From assembly GCF_037572415.1 (NCBI RefSeq), contig NZ_JBBHLB010000017.1, positions 1 through 64,000 of the forward strand: 64,000 bases of DNA, written 5' to 3'. This DNA is from Flavonifractor porci (lineage in GTDB: Bacteria > Bacillota > Clostridia > Oscillospirales > Oscillospiraceae). A program made the position numbers and the translations under genes. Under the pieces are notes generated by a model. That model worked only from the letters and a program-made list of their open reading frames with translations. It made no database searches and was not told the origin of the DNA. Positions within the stretch are counted from its first letter, which is position 1. The number at the start of each line of letters is the position of its first letter. Below, in pieces: positions 8,443 to 16,637 of the stretch.

Positions 8443-8613
8443 GGGCCTCTCTCCTCCTCTCAGCTCCCAAAACACGGTAAAGTCAAAGTCAGTATAGCAA
8501 ATATTTTGTCGAATCTCAAGGAATACGGTCGTATTACATCGAAACCGCCACGTTTACCGATAACCGCCATATAAATTTATACAGTTTCCCCAGTAAGTTT
8601 TGCATTTTTCCTC

Positions 8614-8642
8614 TTTTCATTCCAGGCAGATTAGTCTATAAT
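8614..8642 (+). promoter_or_regulatory. Promoter of the GAPDH gene
   Basis: TATAAT at 8637-8642 with TTTTCA at 8614-8619, 17 bases apart, about 60 bases upstream of the GAPDH start. The -10 box is perfect and the -35 box is weak. Confidence 0.55.
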
Positions 8643-8701
8643 GTAGTCGCGCCAAAGAAAGATGTATTAAGAGGCTATTTAGAACAAAGGAGAGATTCAC
8701 T

Positions 8702-9715
8702 ATGAGCATTAAAGTGGGTATTAACGGTTTTGGCCGTATCGGTCGTCTGGTGTTCCGCGCCGGCATCAACCGCTCTGACATCGAGTTCGTGGGTATCAAC
8801 GATCCCTTCATGACCCCCGACTACATGGCTTATATGCTCCGTTACGATACCATGCACGGTCAGTTCGACGGCACCATCGAGTACACCGATGACGCCATCA
8901 TTGTCAACGGCAAGACCGTGAAGTTCTTTGCCTGCATGGACCCCAAGGACATTCCCTGGGGCGAGGTGGGTGCTGAGTACGTCGTGGAGTCTACCGGCGT
9001 GTTCCTGACCCAGGAGAAGGCCCAGGCTCACATCGACGCCGGTGCCAAGAAGGTCGTTATGTCCGCTCCTTCCAAGGACTCCACCCCCATGTTCGTGATG
9101 GGCGTCAACCACAACACCTACACTTCCGACATGAAGTTCGTGTCCAACGCCTCCTGCACCACCAACTGCCTGGCTCCCATCGCCAAGGTGCTGCATGACA
9201 ACTGGGGCATCACCGATGGTCTGATGACCACCGTTCACTCCACCACCGCTACCCAGAAGACCGTCGACGGTCCCTCCAAGAAGGACTGGCGTGGTGGCCG
9301 CGCTGCTGCCGGCAACATCATCCCCTCCTCCACCGGCGCCGCCAAGGCCGTGGGCAAGGTTATCCCCGAGCTGAACGGCAAGCTGACCGGTATGTCCATG
9401 CGTGTTCCCACCCTGGACGTGTCCGTTGTTGACCTGACTGTCAATCTGGCCAAGCCCGCCAAGTACGACGAGATCTGCGCCGCCATGAAGGCCGCCTCCG
9501 AGGGCGAGCTGAAGGGCATCCTGGGCTACACCGAGGACGCCGTTGTTTCCTCCGACTTCCTGGGCGACGCCCGCACTTCCATCTTCGACGCCGGCGCCGG
9601 CATCGCTCTGACCGACACCTTCGTGAAGGTCGTGTCCTGGTACGACAACGAGTGGGGTTACTCCAACAAGGTCCTGGACCTCATTGCTCATATGTATTCC
9701 GTGGACCACAAGTAA
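8702..9715 (+). CDS. gap: Glyceraldehyde-3-phosphate dehydrogenase
   Basis: A 337-residue glycolytic enzyme that oxidises glyceraldehyde-3-phosphate to 1,3-bisphosphoglycerate with NAD. The N-terminal Rossmann motif INGFGRIGRLVFR, the active-site segment NASCTTNCLAP (catalytic Cys152) and the C-terminal SWYDNEWGYSNKVLDL are all present, and length is normal. Codon use is strongly biased towards C-ending codons, as expected of a highly expressed gene. AAAGGAGAG lies just upstream of the ATG, and a strong terminator follows. It is a single-gene unit with its own promoter. Confidence 0.98.
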   Translation: MSIKVGINGFGRIGRLVFRAGINRSDIEFVGINDPFMTPDYMAYMLRYDTMHGQFDGTIEYTDDAIIVNGKTVKFFACMDPKDIPWGEVGAEYVVESTGVFLTQEKAQAHIDAGAKKVVMSAPSKDSTPMFVMGVNHNTYTSDMKFVSNASCTTNCLAPIAKVLHDNWGITDGLMTTVHSTTATQKTVDGPSKKDWRGGRAAAGNIIPSSTGAAKAVGKVIPELNGKLTGMSMRVPTLDVSVVDLTVNLAKPAKYDEICAAMKAASEGELKGILGYTEDAVVSSDFLGDARTSIFDAGAGIALTDTFVKVVSWYDNEWGYSNKVLDLIAHMYSVDHK

Positions 9716-9734
9716 GTTACTTGAATCCAAAAAA

Positions 9735-9764
9735 GGGACGCTGCATCGGCAGCGTCCCTTTTTT
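9735..9764. terminator. Bidirectional terminator after gap
   Basis: A 10-bp stem (GGGACGCTGC, 9735-9744 with 9749-9758) with a 4-base loop, an A run before and a T run after. It sits between two convergent genes and should stop both. Confidence 0.9.
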
Positions 9765-9793
9765 CTGTTTGTCTCTTTGATACTGGGCAGCGC

Positions 9794-10633
9794 TTACACC
9801 AGTTCCTTCAGCAGGGGCTCAAACTGGACCCCTTCCAGAGGCGGAGTGCCGATCTGCATAGACTGCGCCACACACCGCTGGACAAAATCCACCGCCTGCT
9901 CCACCGATCCGGGCAGCTCATCCCCCCGCATAAGGGCACCCAGCAGCACGCTGGCGAAGAGATCGCCGGTACCGGGGAAGTGGGCGGGCTCCTGGTGGGC
10001 CATGGCAAAGCCGGTGGTGCCAGTGATGCGGTTAAAATAGCCCGCTCCGATCTGGCCTTCCGTCAGGCTGACGCCGGTGAGCACCACCGACCGCTTTCCT
10101 TTCAGGCTCAGCCGCTCCAGCCAGTTCCGGATGCCGCCTTCCTCAGTAGGACAAGCGTCATAGTCCTCATCCAGCAGCAGGGCGGCCTCCGTCCAGTTGG
10201 GCGTGATGCAGTCGGCCTGGTCCGCCAGCTGACGCATTTGCGCGCACAGCTCCGGGGTGTAGGTGCGGTAGGGCTTGCCGTGGTCCCCCATCACCGGGTC
10301 CACCAGCACCCGGGTATGTTCTCCCCGAAACTGCTGATAGAACCTCTCAATGATCCGGATCTGGTCTGCCGAGCCCAGGAAACCGCTGTAGATGGCGTCA
10401 AAGGTCACGCCCAGCTCGGCCCAATGGGCTGTGGTCCGCTCCATCTGACCGGTCAGATCCAGAAAAGTGGCCTTGTCACTGGGCGGGAAGGCGGTGTGGG
10501 CAGAGAGGCTGGCAGTGAGCAGGGGGCAGCACTGGCTGCCCATGGCGGACAGCACCGGCAGCACCACCGTCATGGAACAGCGGCCAAAGCCTGAAATATC
10601 CTGTATGGCAGCAATCCGGGGCGCAACGTTCAT
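9794..10633 (-). CDS. Pyridoxal/pyridoxamine kinase family protein
   Basis: A 279-residue ribokinase-superfamily enzyme that most likely phosphorylates pyridoxal-type vitamin B6 vitamers to make or salvage pyridoxal phosphate. Family signatures are the N-terminal DISGFGRCS, LVDPVMGDHGK in the middle, TPNWTEAALLL, and the anion-hole/catalytic motif GTGDLFASVLLGAL near the C-terminus, with the catalytic Asp in GTGD. Length fits the PdxK/PdxY type. A hydroxymethylpyrimidine-kinase role is a less likely alternative. It is a single gene converging on gap across a shared terminator. Confidence 0.85.
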   Translation of the reverse strand: MNVAPRIAAIQDISGFGRCSMTVVLPVLSAMGSQCCPLLTASLSAHTAFPPSDKATFLDLTGQMERTTAHWAELGVTFDAIYSGFLGSADQIRIIERFYQQFRGEHTRVLVDPVMGDHGKPYRTYTPELCAQMRQLADQADCITPNWTEAALLLDEDYDACPTEEGGIRNWLERLSLKGKRSVVLTGVSLTEGQIGAGYFNRITGTTGFAMAHQEPAHFPGTGDLFASVLLGALMRGDELPGSVEQAVDFVQRCVAQSMQIGTPPLEGVQFEPLLKELV

Positions 10634-10711
10634 GGTCTGGTTCCTCCTTTGGGCTGCATATGCTATTTCATTATAATGCCTTCCTGTCCCTGCCGCAACC
10701 CCCTGTCGGAA

Positions 10712-10740
10712 TTGACATTTTCCCTTACCGATGCTAAACT
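10712..10740 (+). promoter_or_regulatory. tRNA promoter left at the island boundary
   Basis: TTGACA (10712-10717), a 17-base spacer and TAAACT (10735-10740) point at the split tRNA-Leu gene, which begins 17 bases further on. The promoter lies outside the mobile element, so it belongs to the original tRNA locus. Confidence 0.7.
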
Positions 10741-10756
10741 AGTGGATACACCACAG

Positions 10757-10795
10757 GCGGGTATGACGGAATTGGCAGACGTGCAGGATTTAGGT
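10757..10795 (+). pseudogene. 5' half of interrupted tRNA-Leu(UAG)
   Basis: The acceptor strand GCGGGTA, D arm and 5' side of the anticodon stem (CAGGA) through the anticodon loop (TTTAGGT) are intact, but unrelated DNA follows from 10796 and there is no T arm. The missing 3' half is at 29604-29656. Joined at TTTAGGT the two give a complete 85-base tRNA-Leu with a paired anticodon stem. The D stem reads ACG/CGT, a compensated variant of the GCG/CGC seen in the intact copy at 10927, so this was a real gene before the insertion. Confidence 0.85.
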
Positions 10796-10812
10796 GCTGT
10801 CACCTCAGTGAA
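10789..10812 (+). other. attL junction of the mobile element
   Basis: The shared core TTTAGGT (10789-10795) joins the tRNA 5' half to the element. The element-side arm 10792-10812 is the reverse complement of the arm at 29584-29604 at 19 of 21 positions, around a central TT (10790-10791). Confidence 0.8.
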
Positions 10813-10926
10813 GAATTCATCAACCAGATAAAAGCGGGCATGTCCTGTTTTTATAGACGCGGCTCAAGCGCAACGCGCCGCCTCGGGTATCCCCTCCCCG
10901 AGTAAAAATAGAGGGAAACTGAATAT

Positions 10927-11011
10927 GCGGGTATGGCGGAATTGGCAGACGCGCAGGATTTAGGTTCCTGTGAAGTGATTCGTGTGGGTTCGACCCCCAC
11001 TACCCGTACCA
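10927..11011 (+). tRNA. tRNA-Leu(UAG), element-borne
   Basis: A complete 85-base tRNA: acceptor stem GCGGGTA/TACCCGT with a G-U first pair, D stem GCG/CGC, anticodon stem CAGGA/TCCTG, anticodon TAG, a variable arm GAA-GTGA-TTC, T stem GTGGG/CCCAC with TTCGACC loop, discriminator A and encoded CCA. It lies inside the mobile element. Compared with the displaced host 3' half, it differs only in a 9-base block of the variable arm (AAGTGATTC against CCGCAAGGC). It could replace the tRNA destroyed by the insertion. It lies 187 bases downstream of the old tRNA promoter. Confidence 0.9.
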
Positions 11012-11093
11012 ACGTAAGTTGACGAGCTGCCAGAAACGGCGGCTCGTCGTTTTTGTTAATCATTCAACTAATAATAAGTTTGGAGGTGTTAAA

Positions 11094-14000
11094 ATGTTAG
11101 ATACGATAGGTGCTTTCGGGAGTGGTATTGGAACCAACCTTTTATCTGATTCTTTGAGCAAGAAACTTGAGGCTTTCAAAGACAAAAAAGCAATTGCCTC
11201 TTTCACCCAAAGTCTGCGAGATTGGGAAATTGAATTTGAAAAACAGAATGACGGCACTATCATCACAAACGGCGCATTTTATTCACATGTGAAGTATCAT
11301 AATGTAATTGAAAATATTGTGGCTTATGTCCTTGAGCCGAGTATGAATGCCGTGACTGAGGATGAATTTCTAAATTGTCTCCATGAAAAAATGGTAAGCA
11401 GGATCGAAGAAACGACCGAAAAGAAATTATCTTGGAACGACTCAAGACTTATTCGGAATTTCCTTACACACTTACTTACAACAACAAGAGCCTTTCTTTT
11501 TCAAAAAATATCTTTGGAAGATCGCGGCCTATTCTATTTGGTTTGCCAAAATAATGCCAAACTTGAGCACTTAGAACGGATTGTAAAAGAGAAATTCCAA
11601 ATGCAGGATCAGAATGTCCAGCAAATTGTAGAACAACTCTCGATGGCTATTCAGAAGTCCGAAACAGAGGAACGCATCAAAGCAAAAATGGCTTCATGGA
11701 ATTCCAGACAAATAAAGAACCTTGGTAACCGGTATACGCCAGATTTGAACATCCCTGTTGAAATAATGGACTCTCTCCACGGAGCATCTGTCGATCAACA
11801 ATTTCAGAATATATTCTATGACAAAGTAGATAAATTTTTGATTGCGATGAGACACACAGAGCTTAGTGAAATCAACGCATTGTGTGATGCCATAGAGAAA
11901 TATGCAATAGAATTGAATTTCTTCAATATTACATCAAGCGACATCGATGTAATAATTTCAACAGTTAACGCTATCAAAGATTTTCTAACCAGCAAAATAG
12001 AAGAATATTATGAAAACCCCGAAGGGAAGAAAAGTTTTGACAGTAAAGCATACCAGTTATACGAGAAACTGGGTATTGCCAACGAATTTAACGACTATCT
12101 AACTAATACAACTGTTAGGGTAGCCGTTTCCCCGTACATTATTTTGGCCGGAGATGGTGGTGTTGGAAAATCACATCTTATTGCCGATTACATTGATAAC
12201 TGTGATTCTTTGGGGCAGACATCTTTACTTCTGTTAGGCCAGCAGTTTTCTGCGGGAATGGATGTTTTGGCTATTCTCCCAACTCTACTCGGTTGTGATA
12301 TTACTTATCACGAACTTTTTGATATATTCGAAGCGATTGCCTGTGCTCAGAAAAGTCGTGTCCTGATCTGTATTGATGCTCTTAATGAAGGTGCTGGGGT
12401 AACTTTTTGGAACAGTGTTCTTGGTGGACTCGTTGATTTCCTGAAAGAGTTTCCTCACATTGGCCTCCTCGTGTCTGTGCGTACACAATATGAGGATCCT
12501 CTTTTCGACGGACAAGATACGCTTAGAGCACAAATGCAACGAATTGAACACTTCGGTTTCACTACAGTTGAACACGATGCCATGCATCAGTACTTCTCTT
12601 TCTATGGAATAACCATTGACTCTGTAGTATTCCCAATTTCAGAATTCAGAAATCCGCTGTTTTTGCGGCTGTTTTGCACCGCAAATAGAAATACGCACAT
12701 TAGTCTGGGCGATATTTCATTGCCGTTTGTTTATTCGCAGTACATTAGTGTGATGGAGCAGAAAGTCGCTGAAAGATGTAACTATAACAAATCTTATAAA
12801 TTAATTTCAAAAATTATTGACGAAATGGTTTCCAAACGTATCAATGAACATAGTGGAACCGTTTCACTTTCGCTTGATGATACCCTTGCACTAATAGTTG
12901 ATATCTGTAAGAAATGGAATGTTAACACCGATGTGTATAGTGCACTTCTTGCGGAAGGAGTTCTTACACAAGGCATTACATATAACGGTGATGAGTATGT
13001 TTATATTACCTACGAACGACTGGAAGACTACTTTTTAGCACAGAAAATAGTTTCAGCGTATGCACAGTTAAGTGAGGAGCAGTTTTTTGAGAAGTATTCT
13101 TGGATGTTAAACAAGCCGGACCTCCTTCAATTCTTTGGTATTGTCCTTGCTGAAGACTGGGAATATGAACTGAGTGATGTATTTTCCTCTGAAAACGCGA
13201 AGAATACATATCGTGTTCGCAATGCATTTCTTTATGGCTTATTATGGCGAAAAACAACCAGTATTACGGAGCATACTATAGATTACATTAACTCGGAAAT
13301 CCTGCAATATGAGTATAGTTTCAACCAGTTTGTAGATGTTCTCTTCGCATTATCAGCACGCCCAAACCATCCTTTGAATGCCAAAAATGCATTTAACTTT
13401 TTTCATGGGGTAAAAATGTCAGACAGAGATGCTACATTTATTCCGATATTTGACGAATTATATAGTAATCACGATTCAGCGCTTTATCGACTCGTTGAGT
13501 GGGGACTTGTTCACGCCTCAAAGCAAGCTATTACCGACGATATTGCGGAAAGTTGTGCAATCATCCTTTCTTGGCTCCTAATTTCGCCTAACAACGAACT
13601 TCGGGATAAGGCAACAAAAGCTATCATTTGCATCCTGAACTCACACATGCCGGCATTATTATTCTTGATGCGGATATTTGAAGAAATTGACGACCCATAC
13701 ATTTCTGAAAGAATATATGCTGTCGCATTTGGCTGTGTGGTAAATGAAGATTCACCGCAACAGGTCAGGGCACTGGCAGAGCATGTTTACAAAAACATAT
13801 TTGATAAGGATGTTGTATATCCAAATATACTGTTGAGAACCTACGCCAAAAACATTATCGATTATGCACGCCACATAGGCTGTGTTGAGGACGGGTATTT
13901 CGACGCAGAAAAAATCACACCTCCATATAACAGCAGATTCCCAGAAATTCCTTCGGATGAAGAGATTAAAACATATAAGTTGGACTATAACAGCGAATCA

Positions 14001-15335
14001 TTTAGAGATTATCATTGGTCACAATTAGCTATTTTGAATTCAATGAAGGTTGAATACAGTCGAAGCGGTCAACCTGGTGGCTATGGTGATTTTGGAAGGT
14101 ATACCTTTCAATCGTATTTTTACGCTTGGAAACAACTACATCCTATAGATTTAAAAAACATAGCCATTAAGCGTATCTTTGAACTGGGTTATGATGTCGA
14201 AAAGCACGGAAAATATGATCGAAATTGTACTGATCGTGTTGGTTTAGGGTTTCAGTTTGGAAGGAAGGAGCGTATTGGGAAAAAGTATCAATGGATAGCA
14301 CTTTATGAATTGGCGGCTCAAGTCTGTGACAATTATCAGATTACGGTATACGACAATGACATAGGGGAACCACATCAGGAATACTGCAAGGGTTCTTTTG
14401 AGCCGGATATTCGGAACATCGATCCAACGGTACTTGTTACTCCTGTTTTTGATAATTTGCATATCGATATCGCAGCATTTTCATATGACATCCCAAACAA
14501 TACTTATGAGGAATGGCTTGCTGATTTTTCTGACACACCTACTTTTGTGCAATGCGTAAAGCTACAGTCCGGAGCACATCAATATCTCTTACTTACGGGT
14601 GAATATGATTGGAAAGAAGCTAAGCGTTTAGGTTTCCGTTCATATGACCTTCCTCGCAAAGATATGTGGCATCAAATCAGAGGATATGTTGTAAAGAATG
14701 AATATGCTGAATCACTCATTTGCGCTCTTTCTGGTGTTGACTTTATGGGGCGTTGGATGCCTGAAGCTCAAAGTAACTCAGCAATGTACAACAAAGAATA
14801 TTACTGGTCTGATGCGCATACTTTCTTTAATAACCCATATTATTGTGGTTTAGAATGGGTAAATATCGATTCTGACCGCCTTAATTATGTCTTCCCAGGA
14901 AAAGTATTAATTCCTGTTAAACAGTATTATAGCGAACGAAAAGGCGAACTGAATTGTTTGAATTCAGAAATAGCGTCTATCTACTGGCACAAACCATGCG
15001 AGGAAATATATACAAAATTGCAATTAAAGTATTTAAAAGGCAGTAATAGCGCGTTTGTTGATGGTGCTGGGGAATTAGTATGTTTTGACGGTTCAGAGCT
15101 AATAGGTAATGATACAGGTTTCTATATCAGGTACGACAAGCTCCTTGAGTTTTTGAAAAGCAGCAGTTATACATTAGTGTGGACATCTTTGTGCGAGAAG
15201 CGCATATTGACTCCTCCGTTTGGAAGGTGGGATTTACCACCCAAGGCAATACACATGTCTTCTGTTTATTATCTGAAAGACGGTAAAATAACGAAAGCCA
15301 GTGAAACATTATTCGAAGACAGACTATATTATTAA
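11094..15335 (+). CDS. Large STAND-type NTPase, putative defence protein
   Basis: A 1,413-residue protein with a helical N-terminal region (about 1-340), an NTPase core and a long C-terminal region. Walker A is AGDGGVGKSHL near residue 352 and Walker B is LICIDALNEG near 422, followed by a sensor-like LVSVRTQYEDP. The later RIGKKYQWIALYELA segment resembles a conserved stretch I have seen in large bacterial ATP-binding proteins. Size, architecture and neighbourhood suggest an Avs-like or other NLR-like antiphage sensor, but no nuclease or other effector domain is recognisable at the N-terminus. The ATG at 11094 follows GGAGGTG. The gene is much more AT-rich than its surroundings, a sign of separate origin. 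Its stop codon overlaps that of the convergent recombinase. Confidence 0.75.
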   Translation: MLDTIGAFGSGIGTNLLSDSLSKKLEAFKDKKAIASFTQSLRDWEIEFEKQNDGTIITNGAFYSHVKYHNVIENIVAYVLEPSMNAVTEDEFLNCLHEKMVSRIEETTEKKLSWNDSRLIRNFLTHLLTTTRAFLFQKISLEDRGLFYLVCQNNAKLEHLERIVKEKFQMQDQNVQQIVEQLSMAIQKSETEERIKAKMASWNSRQIKNLGNRYTPDLNIPVEIMDSLHGASVDQQFQNIFYDKVDKFLIAMRHTELSEINALCDAIEKYAIELNFFNITSSDIDVIISTVNAIKDFLTSKIEEYYENPEGKKSFDSKAYQLYEKLGIANEFNDYLTNTTVRVAVSPYIILAGDGGVGKSHLIADYIDNCDSLGQTSLLLLGQQFSAGMDVLAILPTLLGCDITYHELFDIFEAIACAQKSRVLICIDALNEGAGVTFWNSVLGGLVDFLKEFPHIGLLVSVRTQYEDPLFDGQDTLRAQMQRIEHFGFTTVEHDAMHQYFSFYGITIDSVVFPISEFRNPLFLRLFCTANRNTHISLGDISLPFVYSQYISVMEQKVAERCNYNKSYKLISKIIDEMVSKRINEHSGTVSLSLDDTLALIVDICKKWNVNTDVYSALLAEGVLTQGITYNGDEYVYITYERLEDYFLAQKIVSAYAQLSEEQFFEKYSWMLNKPDLLQFFGIVLAEDWEYELSDVFSSENAKNTYRVRNAFLYGLLWRKTTSITEHTIDYINSEILQYEYSFNQFVDVLFALSARPNHPLNAKNAFNFFHGVKMSDRDATFIPIFDELYSNHDSALYRLVEWGLVHASKQAITDDIAESCAIILSWLLISPNNELRDKATKAIICILNSHMPALLFLMRIFEEIDDPYISERIYAVAFGCVVNEDSPQQVRALAEHVYKNIFDKDVVYPNILLRTYAKNIIDYARHIGCVEDGYFDAEKITPPYNSRFPEIPSDEEIKTYKLDYNSESFRDYHWSQLAILNSMKVEYSRSGQPGGYGDFGRYTFQSYFYAWKQLHPIDLKNIAIKRIFELGYDVEKHGKYDRNCTDRVGLGFQFGRKERIGKKYQWIALYELAAQVCDNYQITVYDNDIGEPHQEYCKGSFEPDIRNIDPTVLVTPVFDNLHIDIAAFSYDIPNNTYEEWLADFSDTPTFVQCVKLQSGAHQYLLLTGEYDWKEAKRLGFRSYDLPRKDMWHQIRGYVVKNEYAESLICALSGVDFMGRWMPEAQSNSAMYNKEYYWSDAHTFFNNPYYCGLEWVNIDSDRLNYVFPGKVLIPVKQYYSERKGELNCLNSEIASIYWHKPCEEIYTKLQLKYLKGSNSAFVDGAGELVCFDGSELIGNDTGFYIRYDKLLEFLKSSSYTLVWTSLCEKRILTPPFGRWDLPPKAIHMSSVYYLKDGKITKASETLFEDRLYY

Positions 15336-16627
15336 CGAGGTCTTGGATTGGAAACGCTTCCTTTCAATTTCTCTATTACAATCTCATCTATCTCCCGCTC
15401 CAGTTCCTGCACTTTTTTCTGTAACGCAGAAATGTGGGCGTCGAGGATTGGTTTCCTCAACGCCCACATTTTTTGCATCTGCGCCAGTTTCTTCAGTTCC
15501 TCCGCGCGGCTCTCACAAGCTGTGGAAACGAGCTCCCATACCCTCGCATCCAGCGTTTCCTCGTGGATTCGGTGGGAGGCACAATAGGTTTTGCCGTTCC
15601 TCTGATAGCCTTTGCAGACATACTCCACACGGCTGTTGCCCCTCCAATATCGGATCATCGGAACGAATGGGTTGCCGCACTCGGCGCAGGCCAAAAGACC
15701 TGCATAACGGTGCCTGGCTTTATTGCCAGGTGCCGGGTGTTTCCTGGCGTTTTGGTTCAGCAACTCTTGTACCCGCCCCCAATCCTCCCGCTGGATGATG
15801 ACCGGATAGACGCCCTCGTGCCGAAACTGTTCTGCTTCTGGTACAGCATAGGTTTTTCCTTCGCGCATTTGCTTGCGGTGATTTGTCAGCACACCGACAT
15901 AGCTCTCATCGGTCAGAATGTTTTTTACACTGGTATAGGTCCAAACATAACTGCCGTCTTTGGCTTTGTGGATGTCCTGACGCCGTTTTCCGTACCGTTC
16001 ATACTGGAGCTGCGCCGGAGTTTTTCGTTCCCGTTCATTCAAGCGCCGGGCGATTTCCTTCAGTCTGACACCACCCAAGTACAGAGAGTAGACCATTCGC
16101 ACGGTTTCAGCGGCTTCTTCTATGACCTTGATTTCACCAGTGTTCTTATCTTTCCAGTACCCGAAGGACGGGATAATGACGATACCCTCTTTTTGTTTTT
16201 GATGGTATCCAGCCCGAATCTTCCTGCCAATGTCTTTGGCATAGTAGTCATTCATCAGGCCGCGGACGCCGATTATCAAATCATCCTCATCGCGGAAGGT
16301 ATCGACCCCTTCCGTTGCGGAGATCACCCGCACCTGATGTTCCCGCAGATAGTCAATAAATAATGCGGTCTGGGTCCTGTGGCGGCCAAGACGGGACAAG
16401 TCCTTTACGATGACAGCGTCGATTTTATCTGCGTCCACAGCCGCCGTGAGCTCGTCCAGCCCACGGCGGTTGAACTTCATGCCGCTTACATTGTCATCGA
16501 AGGACTGTCCCACAATGATGTATCCGTGCTGCTCGGCAAACCCATGGCAGGTCTCCTGCTGGTTCAGGAGAGAGTTCATCTCCTCGTCATCATCGTTTGA
16601 CAGTCGCGCATAGATCCATACCCGCAT
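15332..16627 (-). CDS. Large serine recombinase, C-terminally truncated
   Basis: A 431-residue large serine recombinase. The catalytic domain has the active serine in IYARLSNDDDEE and DLSRLGRHRTQT with catalytic arginines. A recombinase domain and a zinc ribbon (CAECGNPF then CKGY) follow, and then the start of a coiled coil. Compared with its neighbour at 16638-18296 the similarity ends around VSNPRPR, losing roughly 120 residues, exactly where the STAND gene begins on the other strand. The two stop codons share the same TTAA. Truncation may impair the coiled-coil partner contacts that control direction of recombination. It follows the intact recombinase gene after 10 bases. Confidence 0.88.
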   Translation of the reverse strand: MRVWIYARLSNDDDEEMNSLLNQQETCHGFAEQHGYIIVGQSFDDNVSGMKFNRRGLDELTAAVDADKIDAVIVKDLSRLGRHRTQTALFIDYLREHQVRVISATEGVDTFRDEDDLIIGVRGLMNDYYAKDIGRKIRAGYHQKQKEGIVIIPSFGYWKDKNTGEIKVIEEAAETVRMVYSLYLGGVRLKEIARRLNERERKTPAQLQYERYGKRRQDIHKAKDGSYVWTYTSVKNILTDESYVGVLTNHRKQMREGKTYAVPEAEQFRHEGVYPVIIQREDWGRVQELLNQNARKHPAPGNKARHRYAGLLACAECGNPFVPMIRYWRGNSRVEYVCKGYQRNGKTYCASHRIHEETLDARVWELVSTACESRAEELKKLAQMQKMWALRKPILDAHISALQKKVQELEREIDEIVIEKLKGSVSNPRPR

Positions 16628-16637
16628 CTGTTATCAC

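Noticed and set aside
8675..9730. 351-codon open frame opposite GAPDH
   Set aside because: It mirrors a highly expressed gene with strong codon bias, and its Gly/His/Val-rich product has no protein-like features.
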